A DNA stretch of 64,000 nt from Pyrenopolyporus hunteri (taxonomy: Eukaryota > Ascomycota > Sordariomycetes > Xylariales > Hypoxylaceae), in the NCBI GenBank assembly GCA_902806595.1, contig CADCXC010000004.1:1240001-1304000 (forward strand), read 5' to 3'. The notes under the pieces are model-generated. The model saw nothing but the letters and a program-made list of their open reading frames with translations, ran no database searches and had not been told where the DNA came from. Shown here piece by piece: positions 34,339 to 43,277 of the stretch. The first letter of the stretch is position 1. The number at the start of each line of letters is the position of its first letter. The position numbers and the translations under genes are program-made.

Positions 34339-37300
34339 TTAGACCATGTCCCGACTCATCTCGTAGCTCCAGCCGCCGTCCCGTCTTATCTTGTCCCTTG
34401 CCGCGAGGTCTTTCCGGATGTCCTCCTCAGTAAGCCTATCAGAGCCACTCCAATTGGCGCTCGAAGTCCGAGCACGGAACTTGTGAAACCGGTCCTTACT
34501 CTTGGCGAACACCTCCTCCATGTTAAGAGGAGCTGGGGCTCCGAACACTTGGAAGGGATCTTTGGATTCCTGTTCGACGAGCGCCTGCCGGAGGTTTGGT
34601 GAGTCGGCCCAGGACGCGATCATCTCTCTTTTAGTATCCTCGTAGTCGTCGTCTTCGTCGTCGGTGTTGATCTCCGGGAGCTCGATTAACTCGCCATTCT
34701 GGAACCGCGGGGACGACCTTGCCGATTTAGCGGTAGATTTAGCTGCTGCGACTCCCTGAGGCCGTGCTGGCGTCTTGTAAGATGACCCGGCCGCGTTGGG
34801 GTTGGGTGCAAAGGGTATGGGGCCCTTGGACACCTGCGCCATATCCAGCGGATGCGCTGTCTTGACTTGGCTGTTGTGTTGGCTCGTGACGGCAGCCTTG
34901 AACAAATCTCTACCGCCGTTCAGCGGTGCATTCGTGTACCCCGACGTAAGCGTCGACTTAGACGGTATATCCTGGGAACCTATTAGTTTTCCATCTACAA
35001 ACAAAGGGGAATCAAGTAGGAAATTACCTTTTTATAGCCGGCTGAGGGGCGTACGGGTGCCCCCTTCAAACTCGGCTGCTTCGTTATCTCGGCGTCGTCG
35101 TCGAATTCGTCGGTCATGCGCATGCGCTTCGATTCTTTTGACTGATAACCAGTGGTAACACGACTGGGAGGTTGACGGGCATTATCGTCACCGTGATCCT
35201 GTTGCAATGGCCGCTTCGTCGACGCTTTAGACGCGTTTGACAGTACTGCGTTGACCGGGCGCCCGACGTCCTCTTGAGAGCGCTGGATGTTCGTGGCCAA
35301 GCGGGAAGGTGGCCGAGGAATAGCAGCCTCAGCCCGACTATAATCGGGAGGACCGTTCGGTTGACTTCGAGCTGCCGGAGGGGGAGCTCTAGTTTGTTTC
35401 GCCTTCTCAAGCATCGCCTGTCTCTGTGCGCTCTTCTTAGCCTCCGCTTGCATAGCAGCCTGCTTCCGTTCTTCTTCCCTCTGACGCTCGGCTTCCGCTT
35501 TCCTTTGTTGCTCCTGGCGCCTCTCTTCCTCTTGCATAGCCGCCCTCTTTCGCTCTAATTCAGCCTTTGCATCGCGCTTGCGTTGCGCCTCACGCTCTTC
35601 TTGCTCTTTTCTTCGAGCCGCCGCTTCAAGCGCTTTGGGCCGCCCCGCAGACGACGTTGAGCTCTTAAGACTCTGCAGTGATGGCTTAGTTTGTAGCGAA
35701 GGTTGACCCGGTCTATTCTTGCCTTGGGACTGGGAGAGCGTATCATGAAGGCTCGATGACAGAGTACTGTTAGAAGGGTGATACTGAGAGTGCTGCGAGC
35801 CCATATTGACGCGAATGACAGTCGGCGCCTGTTTGGGTTTGCCTACTTGCTCCTTTGCGGGCCTAATAGGTCGCTTGATCTCTCGACCTTTGGTAGCTGA
35901 GGGTGGTGCGACGGATCGTGGCGCTGACGGCGGCGGCGGCGGCATCGAACTAGGCACATCGAGCATGTCAACATCGTCCGTCTGCTTGTCGTCAGAACTG
36001 GGCCCAGCGGTCGCCTTCCTTTCGGTAGTAGGCTGCGCCTTAACCTTGCGCGGGCTGGGGTTGGTTGACTTCGACGCATTGCCGGGAGTTTGTGCGATAG
36101 TTTTCTTATCTTGCTCCTTCTGCACAGTGACCTGTTTCTCCATCGCAGCAACCCTTTCTTGTTCTTTACTGAACACGCGGGCTTTCTCGCGCTCCTTTTC
36201 GCGTATCTTTTCGAGTTTTTCCATTTGTTCCGCCATCCGGCGTGCTTCCTTCGCCTCTTTCTCCCTACGCTTCTCCTCGGCCCTTTCTCGTTCTATTGAA
36301 GCCCTCGTTTTCCGGCCGTCTAGGCGCGAGGGACTAGTTACACTTGCAAGAGTCTGCGTATCTGCGGCCTGACGGGATAAATCTGGGTAAAGAGGTTGCA
36401 TATCTTTCCCCTTTGGAGACGCGAGCGTATCAGTAGATGGGTGTATATGCATGCCCAGCCTAGTAGTGGAAGGTGACAAGAGTGAGGATTTACCCTCAGC
36501 ACTAATGGCAGCGCTACTAGCAAGCAGCCCCTTCGAGCTCTTGAGTATCGATGACAACTTGTTCTTAACCTGCTTCAGCGGGCTGTCCTTGAAACCACGC
36601 GATGGTGATTTCGTGGGTGTGGTAGGTCTATCAGCCTCAGAAACGGTAGGAAGTGGTGGGTCAGATACTGAGACAGTTTTCTTCAGATTATCCTCATCGA
36701 CGTTTGCGGGCCCTTGAAGAGGCAATATAGGGACGGAGGCGGACTTCTGATGACCAAGAGTGCTAGCCGCCCGTTCCATTATCGGCGGGCGCTCGGGAGA
36801 CTTAGGTTGGGTTTGTACCTGACGGGTCTTCGGCACCGCAAAGTCACTTTCACCGACGGTGTCCTTGCCGGATACACTCTCCATCACATCGGCAGTATAA
36901 CTCTTAACCAAACCCGGCCGCGGACTACGGTGGTCCGAGGCATCGTCGGGGGAACCAAGAGGCTCGATCCAATCGTCCTCGTCCTCCGGGAAGGCACCCG
37001 GAGTCGTGGTCTTCTTGGGCGAGGACGACAACGCCGCCTGAGACGAGGGTTGGGAAGCCAGCGCCGCAGTATTCGTTGACTGAGACACAGGAGGGTCTGG
37101 AATTGATTTAGAACCTCGAGAAGTCTGCGTTTGGCCTTGACCCAGTTTACTAATCTGGTCTTGAAGGCGTTGGGTGTAAGTCTTGTTATGCGTGGCTGCA
37201 TTATTTGGCATGGATTGTGGCTGGGGCTTCTGCGCAAAGAGGTCTTCGTCGACATCCATGTCGTCGTTCTCGTCATCTGTGAGGTCATGCCTTACATTTC

Positions 37301-38498
37301 CTAAGCTCTTTCCGCCGGTATGTCGATTATAATAGCTAGTTCTGTTCTGTTCTAAATGGCTTGTTCTTGATACCCGATTGCCTATGCTCTTATGGGTAAT
37401 AGGCTCCCTTGCAGGCAGAGAAGCGAAGTTGAGGCTGCTCTTCCGAACAATAGGTCGGATAGGACTAGAGTTTTCGGAAGACGACCTTGAGGGCTCCTCG
37501 AGGACAGTTTCCATCGTATCAATTTCCACTACACGGTCATCACGGGTGGAGTGCGTATATGCAGCATTCGACGACTTGGAGGGAGATGTATTCAACGGCG
37601 TAGGTATTGGCGATTGAATTGGCGAACCTGGTGGGGTGGTGCTCTCTTGAAGCACATCTACTTTAGCAGGCACAGTCCCCGCCTGGACATGAGCTGTAAA
37701 ATACTGGGTATCAACATCACCAGCGTTAATCTCAGCCGTAGGGCTCGGTGACCGGTGCGTAGGGCTGTCATGTCCGAGTTGGTCCGAAGAGGTATGGAAG
37801 CCTACAAAATCATGTTGTGTATTTGCTTGTAGGCTAAATGGATGCGTGGTTTCATCATCCATCGGCGCATTGTCAACGCACATGGTTTCAAAAGAATGGT
37901 TACCATGATAGCCTGAATCCACCATAGAGATTGGGCGGCTAGGAGCCGCGGGTTTGGGAAGAGCCGCATTCTTTTGGGGACTTTCCAAGACGACGGGTCT
38001 CGGTGGCGATGGTTGAGGATCCGCAGGAATCTCGATTCTAGACGTGTTACTTCGATTAATATTAGGCAAAGCAAAAGGATTTGGTGCTCCTTTAGGTGTA
38101 GCGGAAAAGATGCTGGAAAGCGGCTAGTGATTTGTTAGTAGTGCTAATATCACAAAAAGGTCGCCTACAGGAACTCACAACACGCGTTTCTCCTGCGTTT
38201 ACTTTTCGAACTGTTCGAGGAGTCTTGCCTCGTAATTTCCCTGGTGTTTTGAATATCTCGGCGACATTGCTACCTCAGCTGTCAGTTCGAACGGCTTCCC
38301 AAAGTTGTACGCGTTTACCCACATCTGGTTTTCGCTGAATATCTCGGCCATATGTTCATTTAACCAATCGAAGTCGTTCCTCGCAGAGAAGGAGAACTCC
38401 TCGACTTCTGTCTGCGCAATCTGTAGAGCGGACGATCTCTCTTCTGAGACCCATGGCGCGGAGCCAACGGGCAAACGCGCCCCTCGCGACCCGACCAT
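34339..38498 (-). CDS. INCENP/Sli15 inner centromere protein, about 1331 aa
   Basis: Four exons on the minus strand: 38323-38498, 38179-38269, 35028-38123 and 34339-34971. The C-terminus carries the IN-box that activates Aurora B/Ipl1: LPEINTDDEDDDYEDTKR then WADSPNLRQAL (about residues 1219-1275). A Thr-Ser-Ser motif follows (RTSSANW, T1290-S1291-S1292), the Aurora phosphorylation site of INCENPs. The N-terminus (MVGSRGARLPVGSAPWVSEE..., NVAEIFKTPGKLRGKTPRT) should bind Survivin/Borealin-type partners. Two highly charged helical stretches rich in Glu, Arg, Lys and Ala (about 590-660 and 890-1000) resemble the INCENP single alpha-helix. The last intron's acceptor is chosen at 34972 (TTCCCAG, after a CTAAT branch-like site), because the nearer TTTGTAG acceptor breaks the frame. 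The exon 1 donor is GTGGGT. Confidence 0.88.
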
Positions 38499-39332
38499 CG
38501 CGAATGTGTCGAAAAAACGCGTCGAGTGGGAGCTTAAACCGCGTGCGTTTGGCCGGCAAAATACAAGGAGAAAGTATTAAAATAAGTAGCGTTCAAGTAA
38601 GCATGGTTTAAAGGCGTAGACACAAGGTATTCGTTCAGGCGATAGGAAGCGCAAATGTTATGAGGCCGGTTTTGTTAGTTGAAGAGAATTGGCATGGAAG
38701 TTGTAAAGTGGAAGAAGGTGGAATAGGTACGTTGAGGTGAAGGTCCGGGGAGGGATTGTGGGCGGGCGGTATCGATTACCGGGAAATTATTGGCCAGAAG
38801 CAAGACGCGTGTAAACAGAGGAGCTTGGACCACCACTTTGTGCCTAGGTGGATACAACTTTACTCTACGCCACGACTGCGGGGTCCTTTTCAATTGTTTT
38901 AGCCCTGAAAATATTCTACATAGCACCTAGGTATTTAGGTACTGTAGCGACCCGCCAGCACCCAGCGTAACGGAAGTAACCGAACCTCTACATGTTTATA
39001 CCATCTATCACTCACGCTTCAATTTCATGATATGAGGTCGTGAAGAGGGTGAATCATGTTTATCGATCTTTTTCATGTTTCAGCCCCCCCTTAGAAAATA
39101 TATACCTAAAGAACTCATTTACCACAAGTCATTATAATCCGCTGCAGGATGATAAATAATATTACGGCAAGACATTCAAGCTCAAAGCAGCATACCTCCC
39201 TGCCTACCATATCACACACACATCGATCGAGACCTAGCTCAACAAGAATATTGGTAACACAGCATGGCCTAGTACCAGTTAGATAGGTACCTACACGTAG
39301 GTAGGCGCCTATCCATTGATTATATCTACTCC
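38499..39332. other. Intergenic region between the INCENP and PARP genes
   Basis: About 830 bp, the upstream region of the minus-strand INCENP gene. No gene or RNA seen; AGGTACC-type motifs occur at 38928-38942 and 39285-39310. Confidence 0.5.
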
Positions 39333-41006
39333 TCAAACCATCAGCTGGCCTATACATAAATCATCATCATCCTCAAAGTCATTATCTTTTTCCTCGTTTT
39401 CCCTAGGATCGGGGATCTCGTCCCATGCCGACGTCGCCTTTAACGCCTCGGGGCCGTACCATTGGCGCTGTAGCGTGTACTCGTCCAAGGCTCCGTCGCC
39501 TCTCGCAGCGGCATCCATCTCCTCGCCAACCTTAACCCAACTCCAAAAGTCTAGGTTCATCTTGTCTTTAATCTCTTCACCCCGGAGCGCCTGGTAGTCG
39601 CCGTATTCCTCCTCATCCTCGTCAACATCTCCAATTTCCTCCACAACAAATTTTGACCCCGACGAGGGCCCGTAGCCGTACGGGAACCACTTAGCAGCTC
39701 TAGAGAAGACAGCCGCTCGCTGGCGCTGAACGTCACCGGGCCAGCGGACGTCCTGCAAAAGCTTCGCGTGCGTCTTCTTTTGCGTGGGGACGAAGTTCCC
39801 CGGGTCCCCAGGCAGATCCATGAAGTGCTGGTAGTTGTCGTGTCCCCAATCGATGTGTATCACATAAACCGGAAGGATCTGCGCGGTATCGAAGACGACA
39901 CACTCAAGCCCGCGATTAGACACGTGAGAGTCGGCCCCTGGATACGGCTTGGTTTGCTCGCGCCAGTTATGCTCGCGGTATACGTTGGCCGTGCGGCCCA
40001 TGAGCGTCGCGCATACGAGCAGTTTGATTCCAAAGTATTCGTTGGGCTTGGTGGCGTGGCATGCGTTGCCCGTGTAACTGAGCGAAAAGTCCGGGTTTGG
40101 CGAACTGTAAATCCCCCGGCCGTAGGTTGAGCCACAGCGGACTCCATGCGCTTCATTCGTACCTGGGTTCCTCTGACCCGGCTGAAAGAATCCATACCGT
40201 ACTATAGACGGTACGAACTGTCTAGCGGTCCCATGGAAGGTAACCCAGGGCTTTACCAGATGGTCCACGAACACTTCTTTCCGTCCAATATGCTGCATGT
40301 CCGCAGGGACCCATCCGCGAAGTGCGTTTAGAGAATAACTTGATAGTTTTTCCCTCATCTCCGCCTGTTTTTGGTGGAAATTTCGGGCAAGGTCAGGTCT
40401 TAATATTTCCTCTACGTGAAGAACCCGATAGCTGGGAGGGATCTGAGAGCATATTTGTTGGGGGGTCTTCTGTAGGTAATGGAAGGCAATGTCGCTAGAC
40501 GTCATTATCGAGCTTGTCGGTTTTTCACTGAAACGGATATCCTCTTTATCAGCATCTTTTTGTTTCTTTTTCGGCGCCTCCTTTAATTTCTCACGCCATG
40601 CTTTTACATGCGCCGCCGTCTCCTTAGCGAGCTCCAGAACCGTCATTTTCGGATCGAAAACGCCCAACTCACACTCCTCTCCCCGTTTCCTCCATCTTGA
40701 GATGTTGTTAGTAGCTGCGGCGTCCTCAACAATCTGCCTCAGCTGCATACGCAGACCATCTACCGCCGTCCTCGACAACGTGTAGTTGTCCAGCCTCCAA
40801 GTAGCAGATACGGCCGGGTAAAAGGGGCCGGCGGTAACGTGTAAGTCCAATTCCTCATTCTTAAAAGTAACTTCTTCATCTAAAGGGGCCGTTAATTGTT
40901 CGCTTTCGCTCAAAAAGCCCGCGTTGATGAGCTCGTCGATTTCAAAGTCGCGCAAGAGCGACAGTTCAACAAGGTCGTCTTCGGTCAATTCAGTTTCCTC
41001 GGACAT
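39333..41006 (-). CDS. RWD-domain plus PARP-type ADP-ribosyltransferase, 557 aa
   Basis: Single-exon gene. Residues about 12-105 look like an RWD domain (acidic helix ELSLLRDFEIDELI, a YP motif in GPFYPAVSATWRLDNY, then a long helix). Residues about 195-395 resemble a PARP catalytic fold. They contain TFHGTARQFVPSIVRYGF with H258, GSTYGRGIYSSPNPDFSLSY with Y300, and GLECVVFDTAQILPVYVI with E368. These line up with the H-Y-E triad of PARPs, as in the EYIVYD.AQV strand of PARP1. An acidic C-terminal tail (EDEEEYGD; DFEDDDDLC) follows. The retained Glu means poly- rather than only mono-ADP-ribosylation cannot be excluded. No DNA-binding zinc fingers, WGR or UBC domain are seen. Target and pathway are unknown. 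The family call rests on motif reading. Confidence 0.75.
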   Translation of the reverse strand: MSEETELTEDDLVELSLLRDFEIDELINAGFLSESEQLTAPLDEEVTFKNEELDLHVTAGPFYPAVSATWRLDNYTLSRTAVDGLRMQLRQIVEDAAATNNISRWRKRGEECELGVFDPKMTVLELAKETAAHVKAWREKLKEAPKKKQKDADKEDIRFSEKPTSSIMTSSDIAFHYLQKTPQQICSQIPPSYRVLHVEEILRPDLARNFHQKQAEMREKLSSYSLNALRGWVPADMQHIGRKEVFVDHLVKPWVTFHGTARQFVPSIVRYGFFQPGQRNPGTNEAHGVRCGSTYGRGIYSSPNPDFSLSYTGNACHATKPNEYFGIKLLVCATLMGRTANVYREHNWREQTKPYPGADSHVSNRGLECVVFDTAQILPVYVIHIDWGHDNYQHFMDLPGDPGNFVPTQKKTHAKLLQDVRWPGDVQRQRAAVFSRAAKWFPYGYGPSSGSKFVVEEIGDVDEDEEEYGDYQALRGEEIKDKMNLDFWSWVKVGEEMDAAARGDGALDEYTLQRQWYGPEALKATSAWDEIPDPRENEEKDNDFEDDDDLCIGQLMV

Positions 41007-41934
41007 TATAACTCCGAAGATAGTATATTCGAAAAACGCAAGGGAAGTCCTGTGTTATTATTTTTCTCGAAGTCAATATCGCCCGACGAGACGGCGAGCT
41101 TTCTGGATGATGATTATACGTCCAATATGAGATCCTTCGCAGTCGCGTAGTACTTTATCGTCCGATTTGATGTGCCAGTTGACACTTTATTATTTTGGGG
41201 AAAGAAATTGGCTTCTTAAAGATGTAACAGGGCACATAAGATATATAGATAACCAGAACACAATTGTTCTATAGGCTATGATGACTATATACTTGTTTGC
41301 CATTGTGTTCTTATAGTGGGAGCGCGTGGCCGTCATAGTCCCACCTACTGCCAGTTGGAACTCAGCCGTGATCCCGTTTGGTTGACTCATTGCGGCAAGT
41401 GGCTCACAATTAGAATCGCTCGGGGCCGGCTGTGCAAGCTGGTACGATCTACATGGTAGGGGTTAGCATACATAGCCTGGTAATAGTGTCCATACTTGAA
41501 TATATGTATACCCATACATAGTGCTTTACGATCTATGGTTACAGTTCTTTAGCTAAGGATGAGATCTACCAACACCAAAGAAAGATAAATAGGAACGAAT
41601 CATCATCCATCGACAGGGGCTTAGACGTGCCGAGGTAAGTCCAACTCCAGTAACACTTACCTAGGTAGCCAGGTATCCATTCTACTCAGATCGCAACAAC
41701 GTAAGTTATATGACAGGATATATCATTCAGATCGTCCCAGCGGTTTGCGGAGAAATACTACCTACCAAGCCATTGTAGATGGAGATTTGTATTAAGTAAG
41801 AACCACCACTTCAATCACGTCAATCACTCATAGGTAAGTAAATGATACGACGACGTCTCGCGGGATGTAGGATCATTTGCTTCATCAAATAGAGACAACA
41901 TAACTGTAGATTAATCAATAAACATTCATCAACC
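41007..41934. other. Divergent promoter region between the PARP and SRPBCC-like genes
   Basis: 928 bp. No gene found. AT-rich, with a CCTAGGTAGCC-type motif near 41660. It presumably drives both divergent genes. Confidence 0.5.
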
Positions 41935-42594
41935 ATGTCCCGCCTCCTCACCCTCCTCCTCATTCTCAGCACCACCACAACCCACGCCCTCCCAGGCATT
42001 CCCGAGAACAACCAAACCAACTTCAACTTCAACTTCAACTACAGCACTCTCCACTGTCCCTCCGACCCATTCGAAACCCTCCCAACACCCAGCTACGGCA
42101 CCGCCCACGCCATCTTCACCATCTGCTCGGAACTCGTCCTACACACCTCCCCCCTCGCCGCCTACACCGCGATCCTCGACTTCAAATCCTACCCGCGCTG
42201 GAACACCTTCATCCCCGCCGTCGGGCTGCCCAGCAACGTGACCTCGACGCCGGCCGACATATACGTAGGGATGCCGATGCGCTTCACGTCCCGGGGTCTG
42301 ATCGGGCAGCTCAATTCCACGAGCGCGGAGGTGATCAGCCTGTACGATGCATCGGGCGCATCGGGGTATCTTATTAATGCGTGGCACTACGACGACGGGA
42401 TAGGCGGTGCCGGGGCGCGGGCCGAGCACCCGAATATCTTCGTGGGTCTGGGGAACGGGTCGACGCGGTACCTGTCTTACGAGACGTACTACGCGGGGCT
42501 GGCGACGGGCGTGATAGCGCTGTTGAAGGGGCAGTTGCAGCGGGAATGGGATGTTCAGGCACGGGATTTGAAGGCGTATGTTGAAAGGGTGTGA
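41935..42594 (+). CDS. Secreted SRPBCC/START-like protein, 219 aa
   Basis: Single exon. A signal peptide is evident at residues 1-18 (MSRLLTLLLILSTTTTHA), followed by a Phe/Asn repeat (NFNFNFNYS) encoded by a hexanucleotide repeat at 42017-42042. The body resembles the SRPBCC (polyketide cyclase/dehydrase, START-like) fold: an N-terminal strand around ICSELVLHTSPLAAYTAILDFKSYPRWNTF, the usual 'ysrWnpf' motif, then beta strands and a long C-terminal helix (IALLKGQLQREWDVQARDLKAYVERV). Potential N-glycosylation sites are N26, N35, N101, N127 and N174. C41 and C64 could form a disulfide. Most SRPBCC proteins bind hydrophobic ligands and are intracellular, so secretion is noteworthy. Ligand unknown. 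Confidence 0.78.
   Translation: MSRLLTLLLILSTTTTHALPGIPENNQTNFNFNFNYSTLHCPSDPFETLPTPSYGTAHAIFTICSELVLHTSPLAAYTAILDFKSYPRWNTFIPAVGLPSNVTSTPADIYVGMPMRFTSRGLIGQLNSTSAEVISLYDASGASGYLINAWHYDDGIGGAGARAEHPNIFVGLGNGSTRYLSYETYYAGLATGVIALLKGQLQREWDVQARDLKAYVERV
42017..42042 (+). repeat. Coding hexanucleotide repeat (AACTTC)n
   Basis: Four near-perfect AACTTC units encode alternating Asn-Phe just after the signal peptide of the SRPBCC-like protein. Such a short tract is prone to length change. Confidence 0.7.
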
Positions 42595-43277
42595 TTTTCG
42601 AGTGTAACATGGGTAAGGTAGTCTTTAGTACGTATCCGATTATCTATAATCATAATGATTAAGTCGATTCTTCTCTCAAGCATACTTGTTTCTGTGTGGA
42701 TTTACGTTCTCGTATCAATTTTGAGTCATGTATTAGCTCCGACTATGTACATCTTCGCAACGACGTGTACTAACACTTGTGCTATGTTCTTCAGGACTTA
42801 CATAGGAGTCTCGAGTAAGCCTGTTGCGTGGCAGTCGGCGACTATTAATAAAGACGGAGTGACCTCTTCAGAGAGTAAGGAAATACAATCTGTGCTCTTC
42901 TTTCACCTAGCAACATAGACAAGCATTTCATGATGCACATTAGTTCAGGGCAAACATTGAGCACAATCACAGATGCCGATTCGCCGACAAATCATCATAG
43001 AGCTGTTGTAGCTTGATGGTATCAGGATCAGGATTAGGATTGGTTCAGGTCGAATATTACAACAATAAGGATTCAGGAATCCTATATTGGTGGGTGGAAG
43101 TCGACCTGCCGATTTGGGCATTTGCTATGACCGTGACTATCAAGCATGAAAGCCATATTGCTGCAATCAACCTTGCCCCGAGGTTGTGCATTCCGCGAAA
43201 GCTAAAACGCCTCCCGATTCTCAGGCTTGTTTGGCCTCACATACCTGCTGCTCGATGCCACCGAACCCCATTTCCAT
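42595..43277. other. Convergent 3' region between the SRPBCC-like and NOT2 genes
   Basis: About 680 bp between converging stop codons. Only short, unconvincing ORFs; nothing else seen. Confidence 0.5.
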
